From: an uncultured Planctomycetaceae bacterium
GTDB taxonomy: Bacteria > Planctomycetota > Planctomycetia > Planctomycetales > Planctomycetaceae
Direction: 5' to 3'
NCBI GenBank assembly: GCA_937916515.1
Contig: CALFSX010000277.1
Coordinates: forward strand, 1 to 64,000
DNA: 64,000 nt
Part shown: positions 44,801-53,745 of the stretch, piece after piece
Layout: the number at the start of each line of letters is the position of its first letter
Numbering within the stretch: position 1 is the stretch's first letter
The notes under the pieces: model-generated
The model's input: the letters and a program-made list of their open reading frames with translations, nothing else
What the model was told of the DNA's origin: nothing
The model's database searches: none
Program-made: the position numbers and the translations under genes

Positions 44801-47800
44801 TGCTTCCACAAAGAAGTTGGGCATGTCTTCTCGCAGAACGTTCAGTTCCACCGTTTTTGACTTGCCGGAAATCTGCAGAACCTGAGGCTTTGGGCATAGT
44901 CCGTTCAGTGGTCTCACAAACAGCAGCACGGTGCTGTCTTCTTTGTTGGTGTTCACCTGCAGGCTGATCTTTTCGCCGGGAGCGTATTCTCGCTTTTCGG
45001 TGATGAGTTCAATGTCGTTGAACCGGTAGCCTCGACCGTCTTCGTTGAGGCCTCGAACAAACAGAACGTAGCCGCCTTCCTGCTGATGGTTTTCTGCATC
45101 GGTCAGCTTCACGGAAACTCGAAACTGCCCGGCAGCGGGAACAACGATCTTCAAATCTGCATGGCCTTGATCGTCGGTCGCGACGTCCCATTCCTGAACG
45201 GCCTTCTCGACAAGCTTTTCACCTTCGTAAGAAACGGCGAACAGCGTTGCTTTGCCACTGCTCTTTACGCCTTTTCCGTCGGGAGTTCTGGCCTGCATGC
45301 CGACGTCAACGGTGTCGCCCGTTCTGTAGTGACCTCGATTTGGCCAGACGAATACTTTGAATGGTTCGCGAGCGACCAGCACGCTGCCGCTGCCGATGAT
45401 CGTGCGGCGAGACTGGTCCACAACTTCCGCGGTGATACTGTAGTTATGATCGCTGTCGCTATGTTCCTTCAAAGCTTCCGCTGTATCGATATCGATTAAA
45501 AACGTCCCGTCTTCTCCGATTTTCGCGTCGCCTTCGACAACGACTTCCGGAGGATCAGGCTGCCAGCCTCGCCAAACAGGAATCGGACCAACGCAGCCCC
45601 AGTTATTCCAACCGGGATACCAGGTATAGTCCTGACCAAACCACCAATAGCCGGGCGAATACAGCCAATCCCAACGAGCAACAGGATACCAGCGGCTGTC
45701 CTTCTTTGTTCGTTCTACTTTGAAGTGAACGGTGGCTTCCGTAACGGGAGCTCCAAAGAAGTACTTCGCATTCACCGTGGCCTGAATTTTTTCGCCCAGC
45801 TGAACGGGTTTGGTCGGAGCATCAATGGTAACTTCGTATTCGGGCTTGCGATATTCTTCAACCTTGAACGAACCTTGTCCCAGAGTACGAAACTGTTCTG
45901 TTTCATAGGTTTCCGTAGCGTTCCCGTTTCGGCGAGTGCGTTTTACGGTCACGTTGCTGCCGACCATTAATGCGTACTGGCCGAGGGTGGCCCCATTGGG
46001 GATTGTCCATTCACCGTCCAGCCCTGCCCATTTATCGGTGGTGACGTTTTGCTCAAAGACAACGTCACCTTTCGGATTGCGAATCTGCAGAACGTACGGC
46101 TCGCCCGCATACAAAGCGTTATCTTCGTGATAACGAGGCTGACGCACCCACATGCGGAATTTCACCGTGTGATCGGGGCGGTAAACCGGGCGGTCCGTCA
46201 TTGAATAGACTCGGACAGAAATGTAGTCGTTGGCGTTCAGCTTTGCCGGCACCCAGATACGATCGAAGCCATCGTAAGCCAGTCGACCATCTGCGGTGCG
46301 AGCGATCGAGAGCCAGCTTTTTTGTCGATCAAGTTCCTGTGGATTCGGAATGCACATCCCGTTGGCATCCGTGCGATCTGCGAAGCGAGATGTCACGATG
46401 CGATACTTCGGAGTCTGCCCGACACGTTCCTGATTCCAGCCAAAAAATTCCATGTTGGCGTTGGCAACTGGTTTGCCGGAAACAGAATCTGCCACATAGT
46501 AAAGCGTGCCATCTTCAATTCGCTTGCGACTGATGGCGGTGTCGGCAATCCACAGCACGATTCTGGCTTCGTTGCCGTTCTGCATTTTGGCCGTTACAAA
46601 ATAGGCTCCTGGCTTCTGCAATGGCGTGATGACGTTTGTTTCAGCGTCGAAATGATTAGCGGGAGGTTTCAGTTCCAGATTCCATTCAGCCACGATTGGC
46701 TGCAGATACTTCGCCTGGTTTTCGTTGACCAGTTGGTAACCAACGTTTTCAATCTGCAGTTTCTGGTAGTCCAGTTGTGGCGGGCCGCTTTGAAGATACG
46801 CTTTTGTGTCGGCGAGAAGTGCTTCGATATCAATCGGTTGAGCGGTGAAGGAAATCAGCGAACCGTTGCGATAGCGAATTCCGAGAGTTGCTGCTTTGCC
46901 CGGCAGCTGAATTCTGGTTCCGTCAAATTCCATCCAGTTTTTGACGATCTGGTCAATCTGCGCCTGTACGCTTTCTCGTTCGTAATCTTCGGTGACAATT
47001 TTCAACACTTCAGCCAGCGTGGCAGCGGCCTGAGGGTACTGATGGCGATTCATTCGAACAGAAACAAGCTGATTAAGCGCTTGTCTTTTCGAACCGTCGT
47101 TGCGAAGAATCACCTTGTTGATGACGGCGATATGGTTGAATTCATCTGGCAACGTCAGCTTCTTCGGCCCGGTTGCCAGATTTGCGACGGTCTCTGTATC
47201 TGCCAGTTCATGAACAATCCACGCTGGCTTTTCCTGATCGGCGATTTCGTCTTCGTCGCCCTGAACAACAAACGGTACTGAGCCAACAAACTCATCTCGT
47301 ACGCCGAATTCTGCCTGAAGAAACTGAGCCCACTGCAGATCGACTTCACTTCGTCGCGATGGATCGGCGATTGCTGATTGTTCCATCGCCCACCGCCAGC
47401 GTTCTCCGTCGGTCTTTGCGGCCTGCCATGATGTGGGAAGCTGAATGAAGATGGGGTTGCCGTCTTCATCGACAGGAGCACCTTTGGATGTGTTGCCGAT
47501 GAATCCTCGACCAATACCGCCGCGACCGAATTGCATTCCGCTGGAAGGGATGGAAAACATGCCTCGACCATAACCGCGACCGCCGCCGGCTTCGTCGTAA
47601 TCGGGCAGCGTTTCAAGGTCGGTTAAATCCTGCAACCGCCACGATTCGCCGTGACGATTTTCGCCGGAAATTTCAGCCAGGCTCTGATAGAAATTCCCTT
47701 TCTCGGACGGTTTCGCGGTTTGATCATTCTCCATCAACGGCATGGCGGAAACCAGCAATTGCAACGCTTTCACGCGATCGCGAGTTCGGCTGCTGACATA

Positions 47801-48226
47801 CTTGCCGCCGCCTCGATGGTATCCTCGTTCAAACGTTCCGCCGACGATGTAACCATCGTTGGTGACTTCGTGTTGTTGCACCACTTGAGCGATCGTCAGC
47901 AGCAGTCGCCAGTTTTGTGGATGGGCGGCGATGCTGTCTTCCATTAACTGATCGAATTCAGCAACTCGGTTCAGCGAATTCAGGCCCTGCATGGCCGATC
48001 GAAAGTCATCGGACAGCGCCCCAGCGGTATTGGTTGGGTCAGTTGCCAGTTGTGTGTAGATTGCCAGAGCTTCGGCGTGGTTATTGTCAGAGAGAAGCTT
48101 TGCGGCCTTCTGACGCTGAGATGCGTGGTCCTGCATTACGACTGGCTTTGCAAAGAATGAATGAGCCACCAGGCTCGAAGTTGCCGCAACCGTCAACACA
48201 AAGAGTGAAACGATAATCCGTCGCAT
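41900..48226 (-). CDS. Alpha-2-macroglobulin family protein with thioester
   Basis: A giant 2108-residue exported protein, a bacterial protease-trapping macroglobulin. The signal peptide is MRRIIVSLFVLTVAATSSLVA. Macroglobulin domains include RPVYRPDHTVKFRMWVR. The residues ~1265-1333 are a Gly/Met/Ala/Pro-rich stretch where a bait region is expected. The A2M domain follows (TAYWVASVTSDASGIVEVKF, PDNLTTWKIKAW). The thioester motif C-T-E-Q is in YPYGCTEQTLNRF with Cys1560, followed by the toroid domain (DGGWGWFSGYGEYSSAHTTAQV). It is co-directional with the GDPD/glpD pair. It may defend the cell against proteases. Confidence 0.93.
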   Translation of the reverse strand: MRRIIVSLFVLTVAATSSLVAHSFFAKPVVMQDHASQRQKAAKLLSDNNHAEALAIYTQLATDPTNTAGALSDDFRSAMQGLNSLNRVAEFDQLMEDSIAAHPQNWRLLLTIAQVVQQHEVTNDGYIVGGTFERGYHRGGGKYVSSRTRDRVKALQLLVSAMPLMENDQTAKPSEKGNFYQSLAEISGENRHGESWRLQDLTDLETLPDYDEAGGGRGYGRGMFSIPSSGMQFGRGGIGRGFIGNTSKGAPVDEDGNPIFIQLPTSWQAAKTDGERWRWAMEQSAIADPSRRSEVDLQWAQFLQAEFGVRDEFVGSVPFVVQGDEDEIADQEKPAWIVHELADTETVANLATGPKKLTLPDEFNHIAVINKVILRNDGSKRQALNQLVSVRMNRHQYPQAAATLAEVLKIVTEDYERESVQAQIDQIVKNWMEFDGTRIQLPGKAATLGIRYRNGSLISFTAQPIDIEALLADTKAYLQSGPPQLDYQKLQIENVGYQLVNENQAKYLQPIVAEWNLELKPPANHFDAETNVITPLQKPGAYFVTAKMQNGNEARIVLWIADTAISRKRIEDGTLYYVADSVSGKPVANANMEFFGWNQERVGQTPKYRIVTSRFADRTDANGMCIPNPQELDRQKSWLSIARTADGRLAYDGFDRIWVPAKLNANDYISVRVYSMTDRPVYRPDHTVKFRMWVRQPRYHEDNALYAGEPYVLQIRNPKGDVVFEQNVTTDKWAGLDGEWTIPNGATLGQYALMVGSNVTVKRTRRNGNATETYETEQFRTLGQGSFKVEEYRKPEYEVTIDAPTKPVQLGEKIQATVNAKYFFGAPVTEATVHFKVERTKKDSRWYPVARWDWLYSPGYWWFGQDYTWYPGWNNWGCVGPIPVWRGWQPDPPEVVVEGDAKIGEDGTFLIDIDTAEALKEHSDSDHNYSITAEVVDQSRRTIIGSGSVLVAREPFKVFVWPNRGHYRTGDTVDVGMQARTPDGKGVKSSGKATLFAVSYEGEKLVEKAVQEWDVATDDQGHADLKIVVPAAGQFRVSVKLTDAENHQQEGGYVLFVRGLNEDGRGYRFNDIELITEKREYAPGEKISLQVNTNKEDSTVLLFVRPLNGLCPKPQVLQISGKSKTVELNVLREDMPNFFVEALTIADGRLHSDMKEIVVPPEKKIANVEVLPSSDKYRPGAEAIVKLKLTDIDGKPFVGNTVVSVYDASLEYIAASSIPEIRSFFWNMRRSHSIQNQTTLDQFSSPLHKSNETQMQTLSDGSPNLMLGFGGGGGMGGGGFGEPRSMMMRGDAMPMAAEAMMDAAPAEPGMAGAPMARMMKSEAAPGGGGAAPDVQPTMRSNFADTAYWVASVTSDASGIVEVKFKVPDNLTTWKIKAWTLGDGTRVGSGSSDIICSKDLLIRPQTPRFFTETDLVTLSGVVHNYLKTAKTATVVLETEGGQLHILGDAKQVVQIPAGGEVRVDWNVGVVASGTAKVRMMALTDEESDATELSIPVQVHGILKTESFAGVIRPDGSSATVNINVPAARIEEQSRLEVRYSPTLAGAMVDALPYLIEYPYGCTEQTLNRFLPSVITQKTLLRMGVNLADVQNKRTNLNAQEIGDPATRAAQWKRYDRNPVFDEAEMQLIIKTGVNDLTAMQLSDGGWGWFSGYGEYSSAHTTAQVVHGLTVAISNDVPVLPDVLARGVEWLKQHQQEELAKLREGDWRREHPTELKDRKAEYRMSASNTDAFVAFVLAEKDANDPAMTDYLYRDRGDLSVYAKALTGLVLHFQKDVPRRDMVLRNIEQFLEQDDENQTAWLRMPQNSWWYWYGSENEAMARYLQLLLKANPKSETAPKLVKYLLNNRKHGTYWNSTRDTALVVEAMADYIAATGEDKPNMTVEVYVDGTLQKKVQISAENLFSFDNVMLLQGDAVKTGAHKIELRRSGTGPVYFNAYLTNFTKEDQIAAAGLEVKVQRRFYKLERDDKDVSVQGDRGQVVKQQTARYKRIALDNLANVTSGDLIEVELIVDSKNDYEYLLLEDRKASGFELDDQRSGYVYEGLRAYRELRDDRVSFFLSTLARGQHSISYRIRAEMPSQRVSALPTKIEGMYAPELVGNSDEFKLRVSDR

Positions 48227-48598
48227 AACTGCGTCTTTCTACCTGAGCGAAACTTCTATCGCACTTGCCGACCAGTGAATGATCAGCTTTTGATTACTCT
48301 CAACAGGTTATCGCACGGAAGTGAAATGAACCAGATGAGTACCGAAATCGCAACTTGTTATTCAGCGTTACAACACAGAAGACGCACGACGGTGGCGGAC
48401 TCCAACGTTGTCAGTAAATACAGGCTGCACACTGCGAAGTGCACCACTACTCTGCCTGGTTCAACGAAAACGCAGGAAGTCTTCAGAATCACAAACTTCG
48501 CGTCGTGTGGAATGCCAGAACAACGGCCGGTAGGGACCGCCCCTCCGCTGAATGCCAATTGGGAATTCAATGTACTGGACAAGACAGTGCATGATAAC

Positions 48599-48668
48599 AA
48601 CCACGAATGGCACGAATTCTACGAATAACAGCGCTCGGAAATTCGTGTCATTCGTTGCATTCGTGGTT
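48599..48668. repeat. Inverted repeat with three ACGAAT units per arm
   Basis: The left arm 48599-48626 and right arm 48641-48668 pair over 28 bases with a few mismatches (loop 14 bases). Each arm has the hexamer ACGAAT or its complement ATTCGT three times at a 9-base spacing. It may be a dispersed element of planctomycete and related genomes, or an operator array. Confidence 0.75.
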
Positions 48669-48735
48669 TAAAACTGCAGCAAATCGATCCTGGTCGAGTC
48701 AGCAATTCAGGATGGCGACTAACAGCCAGCGCACG

Positions 48736-48765
48736 AAAAAAGGCGACTACCGATCGGCAGTCACC
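48736..48765 (-). terminator. Terminator of the bL28 gene
   Basis: A stem of 10 bp, GGCGACTACC (48742-48751) and GGCAGTCACC (48756-48765) with loop GATC, carrying two G-T wobbles, and a T6 run on the minus strand (A-run 48736-48741). It lies about 95 bp after the bL28 stop. Confidence 0.8.
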
Positions 48766-48858
48766 TTCTGATTGTCTTATTTGATCAAGTAATCTGCTTA
48801 ACTTAACCCGGTTTACTCAACGGAATTCAGAGTATCCGGTGATAAGCGTGACAGCAGC

Positions 48859-49155
48859 TTAGCCTTCTGGAACTGCAAATGGATCAACCACTTGTGGCTT
48901 CACGATGCCGCCAGAACGGATCAGGCTGACAGGCACGCGACGACGAACAACTGCGCCGTTTTCGACAACTCGAATTCGCTGCAGGTTTCGTTTGAACTTT
49001 CGCTTGCTGACGCCGGTTGTCTGACGACCGTTACCGCCCAGATACTTGGCTTTACCGCGTTGCGTGACACTGTTTCCGCCGACAGGCTTCAGGTCGCCGT
49101 AAAGTTCTTCAAGCTTGGCGCGTTTGATACGTTTGTTTTTTTTCAGTGTGCTCAT
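48859..49155 (-). CDS. Ribosomal protein bL28-like protein
   Basis: A 98-residue, strongly basic protein. The central part matches bL28: [37 protein letters not shown]. Bacterial bL28 has the layout of N-terminal CxxxGKRP, GN..SHA..TKRRF..NL and a C-terminal V.RRV..K.LR. Here the N-terminal Cys motif is replaced by a lysine-rich segment ([16 protein letters not shown]), so it is a divergent, zinc-free form. The frame is open to 49185, but ATG 49155 is the likely start. It is not next to bL33 or other ribosomal genes. The family call is probable, not certain. Confidence 0.62.
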   Translation of the reverse strand: MSTLKKNKRIKRAKLEELYGDLKPVGGNSVTQRGKAKYLGGNGRQTTGVSKRKFKRNLQRIRVVENGAVVRRRVPVSLIRSGGIVKPQVVDPFAVPEG

Positions 49156-49333
49156 GTTTATTATTTCTTGTTTGGCCGGTGCCAATTCGGCCCGAGTCTG
49201 AACATCGAAGGTGGGGCAGAATACTCACCCAGCGCCGGAACTTCAATTCTGATTTCCGCTTAGGTCGGCAGGAAACCGGGAACAACGCCGGTATTTCTCA
49301 CAAACACGACGAAAAACGAGGTTCAGCAGGTCG

Positions 49334-50674
49334 CTATTCGTGGCGCAGAGCCTCAATTGGGTCCAGTCGGGCGGCAGATCGAGCCGGATACAGTCCGAAA
49401 ATGATGCCGATTCCCACTGAGATGAAAAATGCCAGCGGTAAACTGGACGGAACCGGTTGAGGGTTCATTTCGATGAACATTCGCCCAAATTCGTCGCTTG
49501 GTTCACCGCCATCAAAGATAAATCGCTTCACAACTTCCACGATAAAGCCGAAAGCGTAAGGCGTGGAAAGTCCCAGCAAAATGCCGATTATGCCTCCAGT
49601 TCCGGACAAAACGATCGTTTCGGTCAGGAATTGCACCGTAATATCGTGCCGTTTGGCTCCCAGAGCACGCCGAATACCGATTTCTCGCGTTCGCTCGGTC
49701 ACGGTTGCCAACATGATGTTCATGATGCCGATTCCGCCCACAATCAGACTGATACAGGCTATCGACCCCAGCACGACGTTGAAAATGTTGCGGATCTGTT
49801 CAGCCTGCTTCAGAAGTTCCAGCGGAACAACAATCGCGTAGTCACCGTCGGATTTGTGATTTCGCTTCATGCTTTCACGGATCACGTTGGCCGTTTCGAC
49901 CACCTGGTCCTGCGAATCAACTCGCAAAGTTACCTGGCTTAATTCCCAGTATTCCGAACTGAACGAACCAGCCGTTCTGTCGATGTTCAGGTCTCCCAGG
50001 CGAACTCGCATGGTTTCCAGCGGTATGTAAATGTCCAGGTTATAGTCCTGCCCCGACATGCTGCCGCCAATGGCCGCACTTGCCTGGCGAGCCATTGTGA
50101 CGCCCACAATGGTGTAAAACCGATCGGCGATGCGAACAGACTGGCCGACTGGGTTTTCATACTGAAACAACAGGTCGGCAGTTCCCGAAGCCAGCACGGC
50201 AACGTTGTTCTTTTGTTCTCGATCGCCGTCGCTGATGAATCTTCCCTGAGCCAGACCCAGGTGATTGATATCAAGATAGTCAGCCGTGCAGCCCACAATG
50301 CGAGATGTGATTTCTCGTTCACGATGGCGTGCCGCTTTATTCAGTTCGCGGATGGGAATGGCCTGAGTGACCGTAGGAATCGTTTGCGACAGCAGGTCGT
50401 AGTCTTTGTGCAGAATTCCATAACGCAGCACGTTTGTGTTGCCGGAACTGGCAGAACTTTCTTTCGGCGGCTTTACGCTACGCACGATGATGTTGTTGGC
50501 ACCCAGTTTCAGTACCTGAGCCTGAGCCTGTTCGCTGGCACCTCGCCCAATGGCCAACATCGCGATGACGGAAAAAACACCGAAGACAATACCCAGCATC
50601 GTTAAGCCTGAACGCAGCTTGTGCAGCAGCAGGCTCTTCATTGCCAGTTGAATTGTTCTTAGTAAGCTGGGCAT
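49334..50674 (-). CDS. ABC transporter permease, MacB/FtsX type
   Basis: A 446-residue inner-membrane permease. The first membrane helix is followed by a long periplasmic MacB-PCD domain (residues ~45-290), then three FtsX-type helices ([20 protein letters not shown], and so on). It has the signature [19 protein letters not shown] after the second helix. It pairs with the ATPase at 50758. It is the last gene of the efflux operon. A MacB-like system typically pumps macrolides, peptides, heme precursors or lipoproteins with a TolC-like exit; the substrate here is unknown. Confidence 0.94.
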   Translation of the reverse strand: MPSLLRTIQLAMKSLLLHKLRSGLTMLGIVFGVFSVIAMLAIGRGASEQAQAQVLKLGANNIIVRSVKPPKESSASSGNTNVLRYGILHKDYDLLSQTIPTVTQAIPIRELNKAARHREREITSRIVGCTADYLDINHLGLAQGRFISDGDREQKNNVAVLASGTADLLFQYENPVGQSVRIADRFYTIVGVTMARQASAAIGGSMSGQDYNLDIYIPLETMRVRLGDLNIDRTAGSFSSEYWELSQVTLRVDSQDQVVETANVIRESMKRNHKSDGDYAIVVPLELLKQAEQIRNIFNVVLGSIACISLIVGGIGIMNIMLATVTERTREIGIRRALGAKRHDITVQFLTETIVLSGTGGIIGILLGLSTPYAFGFIVEVVKRFIFDGGEPSDEFGRMFIEMNPQPVPSSLPLAFFISVGIGIIFGLYPARSAARLDPIEALRHE

Positions 50675-50757
50675 GTTTGATCGTGCTTCAGTAAGCGAAC
50701 TTCAGTGTCAGGTTTTAGAGCGGTAGCTCGAATCGTCTAAGGCACTGCCTCGTTGAT

Positions 50758-51456
50758 TTATCCTGGAAAAACGCCTTCTCCCGCGACAACTCCGTCTTTC
50801 ATATAGATCTGACGTTTGGCCAGTTTGGCCACTCCTGGTTCGTGTGTCACCATAATGATGGTACGCCCTTCAGCGTTGAGCTTCAGCAGCATTTCCATGA
50901 TTTCGGCTTCGGTGGCGGAGTCCAGATTTCCGGTCGGTTCGTCCGCCAGAATGATTTGCGGATCCATCACCAACGCTCGAGCAATCGCGACACGTTGCTG
51001 CTGGCCGCCTGATAACTGGTAAGGGCGATGGTCCAGACGATCGCCCAGTCCCACCATGGCAGCCAGTTCTTCAATTCGCTGATGATCGACGGCGGAAATT
51101 ACCGGGTAGCCTTTGCGATAGTGCAACGGAACTTCGATGTTTTCCAGAACGGTGTACTGAGGAATCAGGTTGTACGACTGAAAGATGAAGCCAATCATTT
51201 CGTTGCGAATGGCCGACAAGTCATCATCGGAAATCGAAGAAACAGGCTTGCCACCGATGATGTATTCACCGTGCGTCGGTCGGTCCAGTGCTCCCAGCAG
51301 ATTGAGTAGCGTACTTTTTCCACTGCCCGACGACCCCATGATCGCGACAAAGTCACCATGGGGAAAATCGATGGACACTCCACGCAGAGCCTTCACCACA
51401 ACCGAACCAAGGTCATAGTGTTTCTGCAGGTCAACGACTTGAGCAGCAAATTCCAT
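50758..51456 (-). CDS. ABC transporter ATP-binding protein, MacB/LolD type
   Basis: A 232-residue cytosolic ATPase of the LolD/MacB class. Walker A is GSSGSGKST, the Q loop [11 protein letters not shown], the signature [15 protein letters not shown], Walker [13 protein letters not shown], and the switch [11 protein letters not shown]. The frame opens at 51630, but ATG 51456 begins the typical [14 protein letters not shown] and the longer form would run through a repeat-like palindrome. It sits between the adaptor (211 bp upstream) and the permease (83 bp downstream). Confidence 0.95.
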   Translation of the reverse strand: MEFAAQVVDLQKHYDLGSVVVKALRGVSIDFPHGDFVAIMGSSGSGKSTLLNLLGALDRPTHGEYIIGGKPVSSISDDDLSAIRNEMIGFIFQSYNLIPQYTVLENIEVPLHYRKGYPVISAVDHQRIEELAAMVGLGDRLDHRPYQLSGGQQQRVAIARALVMDPQIILADEPTGNLDSATEAEIMEMLLKLNAEGRTIIMVTHEPGVAKLAKRQIYMKDGVVAGEGVFPG

Positions 51457-51614
51457 GTCGAGCTGTGTTCCTGCGATGCACGGGTGAGGAAAATGAATAA
51501 AGATGTGGGTTGAAAAAGGTGCGGAGGGTTTTGAATCGATGGAGGGCGGTGACGATTCCTGGCAGCTGTTCAGGGGGTTAGTTTTTCCCGGTTGCCTGGT
51601 TTTGGACAGCCGTT

Positions 51615-51631
51615 GGTGGGCAATGCCCACC
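51615..51631. repeat. Short dispersed-type palindrome GGTGGGCA-A-TGCCCACC
   Basis: A perfect 8-bp inverted repeat with one central base, located in the gap between adaptor and ATPase genes of the efflux operon. It may fold as an RNA hairpin inside the operon message. Confidence 0.7.
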
Positions 51632-51666
51632 CTACGACCACCATCAGATTGAGCTTTGACGCAGCG

Positions 51667-53745
51667 CTAGCCGCCGCTGAATGCTTTTGTGAGTTCTTCC
51701 AATGTGATTTTGCCGTCACCGTCTGCGTCACGTTCTGCAAATTTTCCCTGCAGATCGCTTTCGTCGGCGGTGATCGCTCCGTCCTTGTTTTTGTCGAGTC
51801 GATCGAAGATGGTCTTTGGATCCGGACGTCCGCCGCCGGGGCCGCCTGCTCCAGCACCGGGGCCGCCGCCACCTGGACCACCAGCTCCGCCAGGACGCCC
51901 ACCAGCTGGTGGGCCGCCACCCGGGCCACCCACTGCAGGTGCAGCTCGTTCGGGAGTCACCGTGCGTTCTCGGTTATCTTCTTTTTCGCCCATCAGTTTG
52001 GATTCCAGTTCCGTGATGTCGCGAGAGAAGTGAGTTCTGGGGTTCATGATGACGTATTCGCCTTCTGCGACACCATCAATGACTTCCAGATATTCGTCGT
52101 TGGAATCGCCGACTTTAAGTTCTCGTAGTTGCACATTCCTGCCTGAAGCGACGTACGTGAAAAACTTGTCTGCGAACGACAGAGCAGACTGCACGGGGAT
52201 CTGAATGATCTTATCCTTGCGGTCATCGACGATAATTCGAATTTCTGCCGTCATACCTGGCTTCAGTTTTCGCACCAGATCTTTGTCGTCTGTGATGCGA
52301 ATCGCGGCTTCGTATTCTTTCAGGTCGGTGTTGGGCCAGTTACCGGGAGTTGGCACCGAAGATACCGATTCCAGAATGCCGTGATACATCACTCCGTTAA
52401 CAGCATCGATGGAAATCTCAACAGGTTGCCCGATCATGATGCGGCTGATTCGAGATTCGTGAATTCGAGCGTCGATCTTCATTTGATCAAGGTCTGGCAG
52501 ATTGATGATCGCCTGACGTTCGCGAACCGTGGCACCTTCTTCAATGATCACCGGTTCGCTGCGACGACTGTTTTGAGAAGCGTAGACTGCTTCACCTGAT
52601 TGCGTGGCAATCAAGCGACAGGCTTTGATTTGACGAATCAGTCGTGCCAGTTTTTCTTCTTCAACCTGTAACGTCAGTTTGCGAGCTTCATAGTCGGCTC
52701 TCAGGCCCGCCATCACGGCTTCGCCTTCCAGGACGGCTCGCTTTGTTTCGAGGACGGTATCTTTCGCTTTTTGTTCCAGTTCGCTGACTGTGCGTTCCCG
52801 AGTGAATTTTTCCAACAGCTTCAGTTCGTTGTTTTTATTCTTCAACAGGATTTGTTGCTGAGTTACCTTGATACGAGCGGCTTCCAGATTATTCAGGTTT
52901 GTGTAACCTCGACGAGCCTGGTCACGCACCTGTTCGTATGATTCCTGCGACATGGCCAATTCTTCTTCGAACTTGCGAATGTCACCGGTCAGCGTTTCCG
53001 TCGCCTGTTCGTATTCACCACCTTCGGCTGTGTACTTGTTCAGGTCAAGTTTGGCAAGTTTTTGAGCCAATTCGGCCTGAGCCAGAAGACTTTCGTTTTC
53101 GCTTTCCTGGATCTGCAGACTTTTGTCAGCCTTTTCCAGGTTTGCTCTGGCTGTCGTTACGTCAATCTGCATCTGCTTTTCTTTTTCAACCAGAGCAGAT
53201 GAATCCAGTTCGCACAACATGTCGCCCGCGATGAATTCTCCCTTTGCAATGGCCTGACGATCTTCCACCAGAATTTCGGTGAATTCTCCCATTGGAAATT
53301 CATACAGCTTTTCTTTGCCATCTTCTGATCGCAGCAGCACCGATTTTTCGGACTCAGATTCAACGTCGACAAATTCCACAACTCCGTCGAAGTCTGCGAC
53401 GATCGGTCCGTTTACTCGACTGCCTTCAGGTACCAGCGAAATGATCGTGGTGGAGCCTTCAACCGTGTTTGTCAGTGTTGCGTTGCGATTACTGTCAACG
53501 GTTCCGTTTTCCGTGATTGTGATTCGGAAGGAGCCCTTTTCGACCTTGTGCAGAATGTATTTTTCGTCAGGCTTGCCTTCGCCTTCCGGAAAGTATTCCG
53601 CAACCAGCGACCGAGTCGCGGGCAGACGCCAGACAACTAAGGCTGCCACAAGCAATCCGGCGGCGATCATGAGGGCCTTGGCAGAACCGGACCGGGACTG
53701 AGCACACAATTTCTGTGATTCGCTGTTTATTGAATGTTTATTCAT
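51667..53745 (-). CDS. HlyD/MacA-like efflux adaptor with C-terminal EF-hands
   Basis: A 692-residue periplasmic adaptor anchored by an N-terminal helix (ALMIAAGLLVAALVVW). The lipoyl-like half (YILHKVEKGSFRITITENGTV), a long coiled-coil hairpin (residues ~190-350, rich in Glu, Lys and Gln), and the beta-barrel part (AIINLPDLDQMKIDARIHES, LKPGMTAEIRI) are present. After ~590 comes a Gly/Pro-rich linker (residues ~600-640) and two EF-hand loops DKNKDGAITADE and DADGDGKITLEE. This calcium-binding tail is not part of a standard MacA. Its ATG overlaps the TolC-like gene by 8 bp. Confidence 0.92.
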   Translation of the reverse strand: MNKHSINSESQKLCAQSRSGSAKALMIAAGLLVAALVVWRLPATRSLVAEYFPEGEGKPDEKYILHKVEKGSFRITITENGTVDSNRNATLTNTVEGSTTIISLVPEGSRVNGPIVADFDGVVEFVDVESESEKSVLLRSEDGKEKLYEFPMGEFTEILVEDRQAIAKGEFIAGDMLCELDSSALVEKEKQMQIDVTTARANLEKADKSLQIQESENESLLAQAELAQKLAKLDLNKYTAEGGEYEQATETLTGDIRKFEEELAMSQESYEQVRDQARRGYTNLNNLEAARIKVTQQQILLKNKNNELKLLEKFTRERTVSELEQKAKDTVLETKRAVLEGEAVMAGLRADYEARKLTLQVEEEKLARLIRQIKACRLIATQSGEAVYASQNSRRSEPVIIEEGATVRERQAIINLPDLDQMKIDARIHESRISRIMIGQPVEISIDAVNGVMYHGILESVSSVPTPGNWPNTDLKEYEAAIRITDDKDLVRKLKPGMTAEIRIIVDDRKDKIIQIPVQSALSFADKFFTYVASGRNVQLRELKVGDSNDEYLEVIDGVAEGEYVIMNPRTHFSRDITELESKLMGEKEDNRERTVTPERAAPAVGGPGGGPPAGGRPGGAGGPGGGGPGAGAGGPGGGRPDPKTIFDRLDKNKDGAITADESDLQGKFAERDADGDGKITLEELTKAFSGG

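Larger units (their letters stand above)
48227..48858. other. Intergenic region between macroglobulin and bL28 gene
   Basis: About 630 bases. It contains a triple-ACGAAT inverted repeat at 48599-48668 and a terminator at 48736-48765. The open frames at 48275-48628 and on the other strand lack ribosome sites and are not called. The macroglobulin promoter should lie near 48250. Confidence 0.6.

Noticed and set aside
48275-48628. Open frame of 117 codons between macroglobulin and bL28
   Set aside because: It crosses part of the inverted repeat and has no protein-like composition.
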